Positions 1-11,819 of a DNA stretch of 64,000 bases are shown here, piece after piece. Position 1 is the first letter of the stretch, and each line of letters starts with the position of its first letter. Source of the DNA: Euonymus europaeus (taxonomy: Eukaryota > Streptophyta > Magnoliopsida > Celastrales > Celastraceae); the NCBI GenBank assembly GCA_963580455.1, contig OY756962.1, forward strand, positions 22,953,001 through 23,017,000. Direction: 5' to 3'. The notes beneath the pieces are model-generated. The model was not told the DNA's origin. It did no database searches and saw only the letters and a list, made by a program, of their open reading frames with translations. The translations under genes and the position numbers were made by a program.

Positions 1-351
1 CATGTATAGACACACTTTTGTTACGTCCAAGCTTTCCAAAAATCTTATGTCTTCATTGACATCTCAGAAAAATAAGGAATTTAACACCATTTTGATATTT
101 GGATATGTAAACATAAAAATTGCAAGAGTACAATTAAATAGAATTATTGGGTTTTAAATGGACTCTAAATTAAATTAATTTAATTTTTGAGGAGTTTGGT
201 TGAAAGGATAAAATCTAAGATAAATCAAATTCAAATAAAATTAAATTAAAATTAAAAAGATAATCACTAATTAAGTGATTTCACTATAATACCTTTAATA
301 TCAAGGTTAAGGGTAAGGATATGTAAAGTAAATTTCATCTCTCCCTTTACC

Positions 352-359
352 TATAAATA
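352..359 (+). promoter_or_regulatory. TATA-box-like motif before the repeat tract
   Basis: A TATAAATA motif sits about 30 bp before the tandem-repeat tract, in an AT-rich stretch with no gene. The arrangement resembles the promoter of an LTR or another transcribed repeat. No LTR ends or primer-binding site were found, so this is only a sequence match. Confidence 0.3.
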
Positions 360-384
360 CGAGAGGGAGTGAAAATTTATAAAA

Positions 385-850
385 TTTTCTAAAGTCTCTC
401 AAATTTATTTGGAATTCAAGTTCTCCAAATCCGGAATTTTTAAAATTCTCTAGAGTGGAGAAGAAAAGTTACGAACTTTGGGAAAACTTTCTCAAATTCT
501 CCACAAGTGCAAGTCTCCAAATCCGAATTTTTTTGAATTCCTTCAAGTTCAAGTGCTCCAAATCAAAGTTCTTCAAGTTCAAGTGCAAGTCTCCAAATCC
601 GGAATTCTTTGAATTCCTTCAAGTTCAAGTGCTCCAAATCAATGCCCTTCAAGTTCAAGTGCAAGTCTCAATCGAAATTCAGAATTCTTTGAATTCCTTC
701 AAGTTCAAGTGTTCCAAATCAAAGTTCTCCAAATCCGGAATTCTTTGAATTCGTTGAAGTTCAAGTGCTCCAAGTCCAATTCCTCCAGGTTCAAGTTCTT
801 CCCAAGTTCAGGTGATTCAAGTTCAAGTCAAGTCTTGTAAGTGCAAATTT
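385..850 (+). repeat. degenerate tandem repeat built on TTCAAGTTCAAGTG / CTCCAAATC
   Basis: The stretch repeats two short words, TTCAAGTTCAAGTG and CTCCAAATC, with GAATTC-containing joints, in an irregular higher-order pattern. Units are visible near 535, 612, 690 and 745. A 97-codon open frame crosses it only because the repeat lacks stops; its Phe/Lys/Ser-rich translation is not a plausible protein. The tract may be the untranslated leader of a decayed retroelement, but that is inference. Bases 850-1180 beyond it show no gene. Confidence 0.7.
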
Positions 851-1181
851 CACGTTCTTCAAATCTCAAATCCAAAGTCCAACAAATCAAATCCAACTGG
901 TGTTTATTACAAATTCATAGAATTTGTTTGAAGCATTCAAATGAGAATAAGAGGATTCAATGTTCAAGTTGAATACGCTAGGACAAGAGATCAAGTTCAT
1001 TTTTTTAGAAATTTGTAATTTGTACCAAGTTTTAATTGTATTTAATTTACACTCGAAATTTGTTGTGTACAACATCAACATTTTTTCTTCGAAACACATG
1101 CACTATTGATTTAGGGTAACATATTTGGGTAAGAGATATAATCGTCACAAAAAATACCCGTGGCTATGACATATACCGTAT

Positions 1182-2295
1182 AGGGATGTTAAGTACACCC
1201 ATTAGGCTAGCTTTTAGAGTTGAAGTCCAATTTAGTGACAAGCAGTGCGAAATTGCAATTATGGTTTCACACCGTATGGAGAGGTGAGACACTAGAACCG
1301 ACATCCCACCAAATATGCTGCACAATACCAACAATTACATACCAATGAACATCAACCAAAAAGACTAGACTATTGGGTGGGTTTAGGGGAGAACCGACAC
1401 CACATTTATGCACAAATTTAGCGCAGAACCAATGCACTTTCACAGGTGGAAATGTGCGCTACCTAATGAACCAATGCATGCCACTCAATCTCTATGCAAT
1501 ATACACACCAAATCTCCCCATCCAATCCAATTTGAATGAGAGGACAGAAACATGAGTCCTGCTAAAAAACATGGTCCTTAAAAGCACTATTTCAAAGAAT
1601 TCTATGACAGTAGGACCTATAATAAGGGTTAAGTGAAGGATTCATGTTCATAAAACTCACAAAAAAAGAACATATAACATCATGTTTTTTTTATCTTTCA
1701 AATTACAGCCTAACCTGTTGGCACAATCCTCCTCAGTCAAAGTTAAAATTCCTCAACTCCAAACAAGGGTGACACACCTAACTATTTTGCATAGCAATTT
1801 AGAATAATGTGAAGGTATGCGTAACCCAGAGCTATAGACTTCTAAGTCAAGTCCAGGCTTTAAACACCACCAAATCACTGTGAGGAGTCAGCTAGGCACA
1901 ATCAAATTTACGGAACATTGTGCCATAATAAAGGTAACTCCTACAAGTCAAAACCTCAATCAAACAACAAATATATTTAATAAACTGATAAGAACAATGA
2001 CAGTCTACCTGTCAAAAATGCACAAAGCAAACCTTATGTATACATGATTATGGTTTTAAGTCATGGAACCCATATAACAATTCAAAGAACAAACATTATA
2101 AAAATGGAGGCAACCTTAATCAATCGAATATATGCTTCCTTCATATTGCCCACAACTGATGCCATTACATTGATAATGCATCTGCCTAAAAAAAGTAAAA
2201 CTTTCATAGTCCGTGAAAAATAGCAGATAAACAGAAACAATCAAGAATCTTTCTCTAACACCATAACTTCAATCTCAATAACAATCAGCAACAAT
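1182..2295. repeat. upstream block of the AMI1 tandem duplication, copy A
   Basis: This non-coding block matches 11820-12600 over many collinear stretches, for example around GGCTAGCTTTTAGAGTTGAA, the text near 1690, 1850-2000 and 2240-2285. Both copies lie on the 5' side of an AMI1-type amidase, so the duplicated unit included upstream DNA and not only the gene. A conserved hairpin at 1889-1955 is described under findings. No open frame is shared by the two copies, which argues for a non-coding or regulatory region. From 2295 to 2990 I see only AT-rich DNA. Confidence 0.75.
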
Positions 2296-2991
2296 TGCTC
2301 TAGGGTTTAGGCATTTTGTTCCACCAAGGTCAAGGACAAAATCTCCTACTAAGAGAAGAGGACCTCCTCGCCCTAACTTTCCTCTTGTTAGACCTCCAAA
2401 ACCAACTTGAAGATCAAAATTGATTTTAATATGAGATCTTCCTTTTGTGGGGTAGGTGTTGATTTCTAGAATCTGCCTTTCTTGTTCTATTTATATTGAT
2501 AGAAGGCTGCTTATGTTGTGATCGTTTATTTTGCATCAGCAATTATTATTTCTTCTACTGTTTTTTTTGGACACGTGATTGTTCTTGTTCTGAATTTGGT
2601 CATTTTTTATATTTTGTGTAAATACCCCCTACATTTTTCATATAATGCATTAACCCTCTAATATTTTGGCAGTTATTAATGTATTTAAGTAGGTTTAGAA
2701 GGATTGACAGTTTTCTGTACATTTTTTTCTTCTTCAATATTTTATTATTTTAAGTCTTTAACTATTAACTCTTTATAATCTTCATTTCTATAACTTTTTT
2801 TTACTGTATTTCTATAATGACATTTTCATGAACATTCTAATAACTAATTTCAGCCTCACTTTACTACTATGATGCATGTTTTCCTATTGATTATATTGAA
2901 AACGAGCGATGTTACATTCACTCAAAATATAACTCTCAATTTTATATGTAAATTTTGTGACATTTGTGTTAGTCATTAATTATAAATATTA

Positions 2992-3240
2992 CTCCCTCCG
3001 TCCCATTTTAATTATTTCCCTCACTTTTTTACACAGTTTAAGAAAATATTTAATTCATTTTGAATTTGACGTTTGTACTCTTATTTATAATGTGCATGAT
3101 TATTTAGTTAGTTGTTGAGCTTTTCAAGTTATTGATAAAATGAGAAAAAAGAAAAAAATAGCTTTCATTAATTGAAACGGACATGCATTTTGGGACATAC
3201 CAAAAAAGAATAAAAGACAATTAAAATGAGACGGATGAAG
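2992..3240. mobile_element. Stowaway-type MITE (Tc1/mariner)
   Basis: The left end starts CTCCCTCCGTCCCATTTTAA, the classic plant Stowaway terminus. The right end, read on the other strand, is CTTCATCCGTCTCATTTTAA. The element is 249 bp, has no coding capacity and is flanked by TA on both sides (2990-2991 and 3241-3242), the expected mariner target duplication. It is non-autonomous. Its position in the upstream region of AMI1 copy A, and its absence from copy B, fits insertion after the duplication. Confidence 0.9.
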
Positions 3241-3384
3241 TATATAAGACACACTTAATATATCACTTCACATACTCTCTATTAATTGTGAGTTTAGTGG
3301 AGTTACTTTTTTAGAATATGAATTATTATCCATCGGAAACCATCACTCAAGTCTTAATTTTAGCAGCAATAATGATAGCAATTA

Positions 3385-4090
3385 AAAAATCCGTATGAGT
3401 TCTTACTCTCTCTCACTTTCACTCTCACTCCTCCCTCTCTGGTTTCACATTTTGTAGATCCATTTTGGGGAGGAGAGGAGGCGTTGACCTCCTCTCCTTC
3501 CCACTCCCTTTCTTCTTTCTTCCATCGTTTTCCTCCTCCCTCTTTTTCAGTTTCTCTGTCTCTCCTTGTGTTTCATTTCTTATCACTTCTTCTTCCCTTC
3601 CATTTTCATCTATTCTTCTCTCTTGCTATCTTCTTCTGTTTTGTTGGCTTTTACTCTTTTTTTCATGTTTTCAATAAAGTGGAAGTGAAGCGTCCTCGGA
3701 TCTCTGCAGCTGATGTGTATTGGGGGCAGAAAGTGCAGATCTGGCACCCATTCTCTCATATCTGGATTTGGGCTGTTCTTATGGAATTCATGTGGCTGTC
3801 GGCGCCCATCTTGTTGTGTACTACCCATAGTGTGGTAGCAGTATCTAAATCTGGCCTTTGTAGGCTATGTGGTGGTGTTGATCTTGTATTTTCATATCCG
3901 GTATTTTCTTTTGTAGTTTTCTTTGGTTGTTTATTCTTCCCTGTTTTCATCTCCCTTGCATGAGAGTGGTTGTTCTCACTTTGGGTGAGTTGTTTTGCCT
4001 CTTTAGGAGGCTTGTTCTGCCTTTTCAGGAGGCTTATATCTCTCTTTGGAGAGTTTGCTTAATGAAATATTTTTATTATTATCAAAAAAA
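3385..4090 (+). mobile_element. short non-LTR retrotransposon insertion, no coding capacity
   Basis: The 14-bp sequence AATGATAGCAATTA occurs at 3371-3384 and again at 4091-4104, directly after an A-run: a target-site duplication with an A-tail. The inserted ~700 bp starts with a CT-rich leader and ends TTAATGAAATATTTTTATTATTATCAAAAAAA, close in form to the 3' end of the LINE at 17467-19747. It encodes no reverse transcriptase; the overlapping Phe/Ser-rich frames at 3465-3963 come from the CT-rich sequence. It is best read as a truncated or internally deleted LINE mobilised in trans. Confidence 0.75.
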
Positions 4091-4142
4091 AATGATAGCA
4101 ATTATTGATTGAGATAACTACTGGAGGAGTTAAATGGGCTTT

Positions 4143-7059
4143 TTTTTTGAGATAAAACTGATTTTCATTAACCTGCAAAAACAGGATCAATAAAAGGAGT
4201 ACAAACACTAAAGACATGACCAATATTCTAAACAGGTTCAGAAGCAGTCAAACCCAAGTGAGCAAGAGAGTTCGCTAGTCTATTGCAAGACCTAGTACTG
4301 AAAACAACATTACAGTCCACACCTTCCATGGCTAAAATAATGGATTCAACAAATAAACCATATGGAGCTCTAGCCACTCGCCTTGCTTGAATATCTGAAA
4401 CAATAATGAGAGCATCACCTTCTAGAGTGAAGCTACCTATGCCCATCTGATTTGCCATCTCTAATCCAAACATGAAAGCACAAGCTTCAGCAAGGCAACT
4501 CCCCCCACAAAGGGAATCTGATTATATCCAGCATCTACCACCTCCCCTCTACTGCCTCGAATGACTGCACCCACACCTGCTGAGGACGTGGAAGGAGACC
4601 AAGCAACATCAACATTAATTTTAAAAGACCCCGCACTTGGCGCACACCAGGTAGATAGCCTAGCTCGTGAAGAAGATGAAGGGCCATGTATGAAACTCAT
4701 AGAAGAGGATAACAAGCCAGCCTTCAACTTTATATCATAGATGGAAGGGAGAGCATCTTCATGAATTAACTTATTTCTAGCATTCCAGAGACAGTAAAAG
4801 AGGCACAAAGTGTCCACCAAATTAGCATCCGAAAAAAGATTAACCATGAACCCAAACTATGTCAAAGAATTTGGGTCTTCTTTGAGAAGGTTCCTAAAAA
4901 GAACACGCTTGGGACCCCAAACTTCATTGAAATAAGGACAGCTCCAGAACAAATGTAAGCTAGACTCAAATTCAAAATGACAACATGGACATGAAGCATC
5001 AATTTCCATACCTCTCTTTAGAAGGTTGTCTCGAGTGGGAAGGCCATTTTTTCCTAGTCTCCAAGCAAAGTGTAGAACACATGGGGGAAGATGAAGCCTA
5101 TATAACTTGGACCAAGGAATTTGCGGGAGAGACACAGTTGGAGTTAAATTTGCCTCTGGAGAAGAACAAGCAAATTTGCAGGCTGAGTTAACCGTAAAAT
5201 TTCCATCATTGTTTGTACTCCACATGATAGAATCCCTTGGTAACCGAGGACAAATTGGAATGGAAACAATAGCAGCAATGTCAGAGGGCTGGAAGATGGA
5301 AGATATCAATTGAAAATCCCATGAACAAGCTCCAGGAATTATCAAATCAGCCACTGTTAGATCTACCGAACCAACCGAAGCCAAAGGAGAAGGAACACCA
5401 AGAGGAGTATTCGGAACCCATGGGTCTGCCCAAACATTAATATTAAGCCCATTACCCACCCTCCAACAGACTCCCTTCCGAAGCAACTCTCTAGTAGATA
5501 TAAGACTGGACCATACATAAGAAGGGTTTGAACCTTTTGCAGCCGACAAAAAAGTTCCAGTTGGATAATATCTAGCTTTAATCATACGGCTGCATAAAGA
5601 TTCGTCGTCACTAATCAATCTCCAACCTTGTTTTGCCAAGAGAGCCGTATTAAAATGGAACATATCTCGAAAGCCCAAACCCCCAGTTGACATAGGACTA
5701 CAAATGCTTTCCCAGTTTACCTAGTGCTTTTTTTTGTTTGATGAAGAACCACTCCATAAGAACTCCCTAGAGAGCCTATTTAATTCCTCACATAAAACTT
5801 TCGGAAGCCTGAATATACTCATGGCATAGGATGAAATAGTTTGAATAACTGACTTTATCAAGGTTGCCCTACCCGCTTGAGAGAGAGATTTTTCTTTCCA
5901 CCCTCATAATTTCTTCCAGACCCGATCCTTCAAGAATTGAAAAGTATTCCTCCTATTGCGCAAGACCATTGTGGGCAAACCAAGATAAGAGGAATCATCT
6001 CTGAAATCGGGCATATGGAAGGCCTCTTAAGGAGGATCGAAGCTCATCCCCCACATTACTGCTGAATAAAACTGTAGATTTCTCCACATTTAGAACTTGA
6101 CCCGACAACATTCCATACTGGTGAATAGTGTCTAGCATCCTGAAGCCTTCAAGTAAATTGGCCTTACAAAACATAAAACTATCATCTGCGAATAGCAAAT
6201 GAGATATTATAGGAGCCCTGCGACTGATTCGAATACCATGAAGGGAGGCATTTTGTATACGCTGGTGAATAAGATAGGAGAGACCTTCTGTACAAAACAA
6301 GAATAGGAATGGAGAAAGAGGATCTCCCTGCCTAAGTCCCCGAGTTGGCTTTATAAATCCCCGAACTTCTCGATTTATAATAAATGAGAAAGACACAAAA
6401 GTAACACAAGTACGAATCATAGAAACCCAATGGGAAGAGAAACCAAGTTTCTTCAACATAAAAAAGAGAAAATCACATTCAACCCGATCATAGGCTTTGC
6501 TCATGTCGAGCTTTAAGGCCATGTAACCTTCCTGGCCTTGTCGAAGACATTTAAGATAGTGGAAGACTTCAGCCGAAACTATCAGATTGTCAGAAATAAG
6601 CCTACTCGAAATAAAGCCACTTTGCTCAGGGGAGATCAGAGTTGACATGATTGGTTTCAACCTGTCACAGATACATTTGGTAATAATCTTATAAATTGTG
6701 TTGCAAAGGCTGATGGGGCGAAAATCCGAGACAAGTTCGGGCCTTTGAACCTTCGGGATTAGAACAATCAATGTGTGATTTATGGGATCATGAAAAATCC
6801 CCTCATTCAGGAAGTTAAGGCAAGTTGTAGTAACTGAAGGACCCACATGGTGCGGGCCTTTGAACCTTCGGATTAGAGCAATCAATGTGTGATTTATGGG
6901 ATCATGAAAAATCCCCTCATTCATGAAGTTAAGGCAAGCTGTAGTAACCGAAGGACCCACATGGTGCCAATATTTTTGGAAAAAGATAGCTGGTAGCCCA
7001 TCCGGTCCAGGGGATTTTGATGGATGCATATTAAAGACCACTGACTTTATCTCCTCCAC
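4143..7059 (-). mobile_element. 5'-truncated L1-type LINE with decayed reverse transcriptase and RNase H
   Basis: Read on the minus strand, the element begins inside the reverse transcriptase domain and ends in an A-run (T-run at 4141-4148). Coding order is reverse transcriptase at 7059-5995 (MHPSKSPGPDG, the catalytic LLFADD and GLRQGDPLSPFLF are visible), zf-RVT at 5693-4857 (CPCCHFEFESSLHLFWSCP) and RNase H at 4847-4228. The frame breaks between 5995 and 5693 and again near 4850. A direct repeat, TAAATGGGCTTT, lies at 4131-4142 and 7060-7071 and marks the target duplication. The element is dead, and it separates AMI1 copy A from its original upstream DNA. Confidence 0.92.
6738..6966 (-). 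repeat. 114/115-bp tandem duplication inside the LINE reverse transcriptase
   Basis: Two nearly identical units start at 6738 and 6853. The second lacks one G relative to the first, so its length is 114 bp and the reading frame is kept: the encoded stretch from HHVGPSVTT to PINHTLI appears twice, 38 residues apart. A functional reverse transcriptase has one copy, so the duplication arose in, or was inherited by, an inactive copy. Confidence 0.85.
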
Positions 7060-7202
7060 TAAATGGGCTTTGAAATCATGTTTGAGGATAAAAAAAAAAA
7101 TCAAATCAAATACAAAAACGAGATTATTATCTCAATCAATTATTAGCCTTGCTTACTTGATTACTTGAGTTTCAGCGAGAGAGAGACAGATTAGCAACAG
7201 AC

Positions 7203-9832
7203 ATGGCAAGCGGAAACTCATCGGATTATGGGGCTTTCACGGAAAAATTCATCCTTGAACCAATTTCCTCCTCTCCCGAACAACCATTGAAAGGTCTTAT
7301 CTTTGCAATTAAAGACATGTAAGTTCTGTTGTATATGCTCAACCCAACATATTTCAGAGAATTATTATTGTTTCCCTCATATGATCAATAATTTCTTTCG
7401 GTGATGGGTTACAAAGAATTGGAACTTCTACATATTTGCTTTTTAAGTTCATTTTTCCAATTTTTTGATGACCAGTGGCCGTGGGTTTCATTTATATTCC
7501 TTTGAAGTGTGAGTGCTTTTCACAAGTTCTAATTACTGGGTTTTATCTGGGCTATTTATTTTCAAATTATGTGCGTGACTGAGTTTCGAAACACATTAAT
7601 TCATGAATCAAGCCTTGGTTTTCTCTGTGAATTCTTCTAATTTTTGCTAGTTTGTTTGGAAATAGATTTGATGTGGATGGATATGTGACTGGTTTTGGAA
7701 ATCCTGAATGGGCGAGGACTCATTCGGCTGCCACATCGACTGCTCCGGCTGTTTTGGCTGTCCTGAGAGCAGGTGCTAAGAGTACTGGTAAAACTGTCAT
7801 GGATGAATTGGCATACAGGTGAGGATTTTCAAAGTAAAATTTTGAAAATCTGAGTTGAAAACTCCATTTCTGACTTAACGGATAATTATCGTTTGGCAGT
7901 ATCGATGGAGAAAATGTACATTATGGCACACCCACTAATCCATGTGCAGCAGACCGGTTGCCGGGGGGATCTTCTAGTGGATCTGCAGTCGCAGTAGGTG
8001 CAGGGCTGGTAGATTTCTCCTTAGGTGAGCATATTTTTCCTTAATAAACTATCACATTTTTTGAATTTTACTTAATTAATTGAGTCAAATTGAATCATTG
8101 CTTCAGGAACTGACACTGGAGGAAGTGTTAGAGTCCCTGCATCATATTGTGGAATATTTGGTTTTCGACCTTCATATGGTGCTGTTTCTGCTTCAGGAGT
8201 TATCCCTTTGGCAGATAGTTTTGATACCGTGGGTAAGGAACTGGCGAATGTTATCACTTATTAGGTGTAGAAGAAAATATTAGCTTATATGATAGCACTT
8301 GAAGAACCTATTTGTTGCAAGAGTCGTTATAATTTTACGGTTGAAATTGATGCACCCTTAACTCCCACTTTTATTTTTCCTTGAGTTTCCATTGTAGTTT
8401 TCTAATCTAAATAGTTGTACTAATAATGTGGTGATATGCAAGGTCATACTGATAATTCGTCCCGAGTTACTTTATTCTTTAGTTTTTAACGTCTTTTGAT
8501 AAAAAGTTCCCTACCAGGATGGTTTGCTAGGGATCCTGTGACTTTGAATCGTGTTGGACGAGTGCTACTACAACTACCTGATGTCGATCTAGTCATACCT
8601 ACTCAGATACTTTTTCCGGAAGATTGCTTCCAGCTTTCAAACATCCCCAGTGATCAGATAAATCTAGCTCTTGTAAAATCAGTGGAGAATTTATTTGGGG
8701 GTGAGTGCTCCTGTTAAATCGCTTCCGAACCTCTTTTTTTCGGGAGTCCACTTGCTATTTTACGTCCATGCGTTAATGTGTCTCTCGCTCATATGTCGAA
8801 CTGTGCTGTATTAATACAGGTAATATTGTAAAGCCCATAAACCTTGGGGAATATGTCGAGAACAGAATTCCAAGTTTGAAGCATTTCATGCATAAGGTTA
8901 ATGAAGATCCAGAAGATAATATACCATCCTTGATGGCCCTTTCAACTGCATATCGGTCACTTGAAAGGTGAAGTAATTTTTCTCAACCAACCTAAATGAT
9001 ATTGTAACATAATGTATGATCATAGTGAGTGACATACTGTTTTATTTACAATTTGGCCCCAATCATTTAATCACATGTAATTATAATTTGAAGCATAGGT
9101 ATGAATTCAAGAAAAATCATGGTGAATGGGTGACTATGGTCAAACCTGATTTAGGTCCGCCAATATCAAAGCGAGTGTGGGAAGCCATTAACTCATCAGG
9201 GGAAGATGCTGATATTTGTAGCTCCGTGATGGCTGAATTACGTGCTGCTCTCACTGATCTTCTTGGGGTATTCTCTCTCTCTCTCTCTCTCTTGTACTTC
9301 ACAGGGCAACGATTTTGTTCTCTCTCAGAAGCTGTCTAGTTCTTTTTTGTATTCACTATATGAATGATTTATTGTTAACGGATGAGACTACACAAACAAA
9401 GAAACATTTAAATCAAATTTAGCCATTATTGCTGGGACACTCCTGAATGTTTTTTTCAGGATTTTGGTATCCTAGCCCTTCCTACAGTACCAGGGCATCC
9501 AAAACTACAAACAGATGTAACTTCGTTGGAGACTTTTCGTGCCAGGGCTTTTAGCTTGCTTTCCATTTGTGGAGTTTCTGGATTCTGCCAGGTTATCTCT
9601 CCATCTACTTCTCTTTTGTCTGTAACCCCATATGCAGGGAAGCTCCAGGTTTCCTTGTTCTTAATGAAAGTATCAACTCATTCCACAGGTTAGCATTCCT
9701 CTGGGATTGTACGACAATCTTCCCGTGTCAGTCTCATTTCTGGCAAAACATGGTTCAGATGGTTTCCTACTCAATCTTGTGGAAACTCTTTATGATACTC
9801 TCAAAGAGAAGATTGAGTTGGCCAGAAACTGA
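7203..9832 (+). CDS. AMI1: AMI1-type amidase (indole-3-acetamide hydrolase), tandem copy 1
   Basis: The gene encodes an amidase-signature enzyme of 431 residues, about the length I recall for Arabidopsis AMI1 (425), which hydrolyses indole-3-acetamide to the auxin indole-3-acetic acid. Exons: 7203-7318, 7666-7818, 7900-8024, 8107-8232, 8518-8700, 8820-8967, 9099-9267, 9460-9591, 9689-9832; all introns are GT-AG and the frame is open throughout. The Ser-cisSer-Lys triad is visible: Lys37 in FAIKDI, the glycine/serine loop [12 protein letters not shown], and the nucleophile region [12 protein letters not shown]. The start is the first ATG after a short leader shared with copy 2, and the protein begins [12 protein letters not shown]. 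Intron 7 starts with a short CT microsatellite. The LINE and MITE insertions end just upstream, so its promoter differs from that of copy 2. AMI1 is placed in the cytosol in the literature; nothing here shows a targeting peptide. Confidence 0.94.
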
Positions 9833-10278
9833 AACCGATCGAGTTCTTGAAATATGGGTATTGTTAGTGTTGAGGTTATTTTAGTCACTTTACCTTTACT
9901 GTGTTTAAGTCATTCTACAAAGTTGGTTAGTTGTGAGAGAAGTCAGCATTGTAACATGAATTCTCTAGTTCACATGTGTATAGCTGGATTTGAGTATCTA
10001 GAATCTTGTCAAAGGTTCTTTTGTTTTCTCTCAAGACTTGTAAGGTGCGTGTATGCAATAGGAGTATAGAACTCTTATGTTCTTTTAATGAACACGAGTG
10101 TTCTGTGTATGAGAAAACTCTAGTGCACCTGTGTTCTAATTCCTAAGCACCGTGTTTGCTCTTGGTTATGTGTCCTGGATTTACAATCAAGCAATAGTAT
10201 TTTCTTGGAGCCGTGTCGCCTTAAGGAAATGTGGGGTTGCAACTTTGGTTATAGGGTTCAGTTTTAAGTTGGTCAAAG
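9833..10278. other. 3' flank of AMI1 copy 1, no gene seen
   Basis: T-rich sequence with scattered stops, presumably the 3' UTR and spacer. It may include the start of the copia-derived insertion, but I could not find LTR ends or a clear primer-binding site. Confidence 0.4.
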
Positions 10279-11224
10279 ATGTCAGCTTCATCACTGCCTT
10301 CTTCTCCACACTTCTCAGGTGACAATTTCGATTTTGGTGTTAAAATGGAGGCTTTTCTCACGACTCATAATCTATGGAATACAATTGAGAGTGGTTATGA
10401 CCCATCCTCCTTGCCAGAAAATCCTACTGTCCAACAAATTAAGGATCATTCTGGGTAGAAGAAAAGAAATTTAAGGCATTTACTTTTCTCCATGCTGCTC
10501 TATAAGATGAGATATTTTCCTGAATCGTGGGAATAAAATCTGCAGAGCTAGCTTGGAACAAGTTTAATGATCAGTTCCAAGGTAGTATAAGGGTAAGGCA
10601 ACAAAGGAACAGTCCTTGAAAAGGGAATTTGAGATTCTAAAAATGAGGGAGTATCAAGGCTTATTCCTCTAGGTTGATTGAGTTGGTCAAATAGATGAGA
10701 TTGTTTGGAAAAGATGTTCAGGAGCATAAAGTAGCAGAAAAAGATGGTCAGTTTTAGGCAAGAGGAGGTCATAGAAGGTGCACTTCAAACTAAGCATAAG
10801 GGCAAGCAACAGTCCTTCAGTTCAAAGGAAGGCAAGAAGAAGTCTGGTGAGAAGGGTGCTAAAGGGAAAGTCTTCAGAGGCTTCAAGTTTCGGGGACTCA
10901 TCCAAGAAGGGCAAGTTTCCAAACTTGTCTTCACTGTGGGAAGACCAACCATTCAGAAAAAACCTGTTGGCAGAAGTATGAGAGGCCTGAATGCAAGTTT
11001 TGTAAGAAGCTTAGTCATATAGAAAATTTTTGTAGAGCAAAGAAAGGAAGTAAACTGGGGGTGGTTCAACATCTCAAGAGGCGAACTTTTCAGATGAAGG
11101 AGCCAAGAGTTTCTTTACATGGCAGTGAGCAACTCTCAGGTGCTGGATCAGAAACACTTAGTTGGTGGACGTTGGTTGCACCAATCACATGGCAAGTGAT
11201 GCCAATATATTTTCTACTTAATAT
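10279..11224 (+). pseudogene. decayed Ty1/copia gag-protease fragment
   Basis: The ATG at 10279 opens a gag N-terminus of the UBN2 type (FSGDNFDFGVKMEAFLTTHN, then LWNTIESGYDPSSLPENP) that soon hits a TAG near 10457. Further on, in shifted frames, lie two CCHC zinc knuckles near 10925-11030 (CLHCGKTNHSEKTC and CKFCKKLSHIENFC) and then a protease-like motif, VDVGCTNHMASDAN, near 11165-11210. Order and motifs match gag plus the aspartic protease start of copia elements. Several frameshifts and stops make it non-functional. No integrase, reverse transcriptase or LTR is present. It lies between the two amidase copies. Confidence 0.85.
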
Positions 11225-11819
11225 TGCTCTCATCTCTATGACACAAAAAACCACATAATTAATTGTGCCAGCAAAATAGTCTTCTAATATAGCCATCTCA
11301 AGAATACATAAATAGTCTTCTATTTTGATGGTCTTCATCCCTTCCCCCAACAAAATAAGCACACTTCACAATTATATCAAAACCAAGATTGAGTTTCATT
11401 TCTATTATAAAAATTTCAATGAAACATAAATCTCTATACATTATTTATTCTCCATTAAAAATTGCATAATTGTGGGTGCTAATTGAGAGACGAAGTTCTT
11501 AGAGTCAAACTTTACTCATGCATACCATTTTGCGGTAGCTCATCCCTTCAATTGCTGCCTTTAACTACCATTCTTTAACATCTCAAATTGTTCAGACTTT
11601 GTTAACTAACAAGCTGCACCTTCTCCAGTCATTACAAAGAGATCCTGGAAGTACATTCTATATTTCTATTTATTCACTGCAAAAACTGCATACACAATGA
11701 TAATCATTGGTGAAATGTGAATTCCTTAAAACAATTATCTCAATTATAACGCAAAAACTCTTCATTAGGGTAGGGGGCTTGGGTATGGAATACTCATCTC
11801 AAAAGATGCACCAAAGACA
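11225..11819. other. spacer, no gene seen
   Basis: AT-rich sequence without a supported gene or a repeat that I could match elsewhere in the window. It may be the remaining flank of the copia insertion. Confidence 0.4.

Noticed and set aside
3465..3963. Overlapping open frames with Phe/Ser-rich translations
   Set aside because: They come from the CT-rich leader of the LINE-like insertion, in two frames at once, with no domain.
9271..9292. CT-dinucleotide run as a regulatory element
   Set aside because: It is a common microsatellite at the start of an AMI1 intron and is shorter or interrupted in copy 2.
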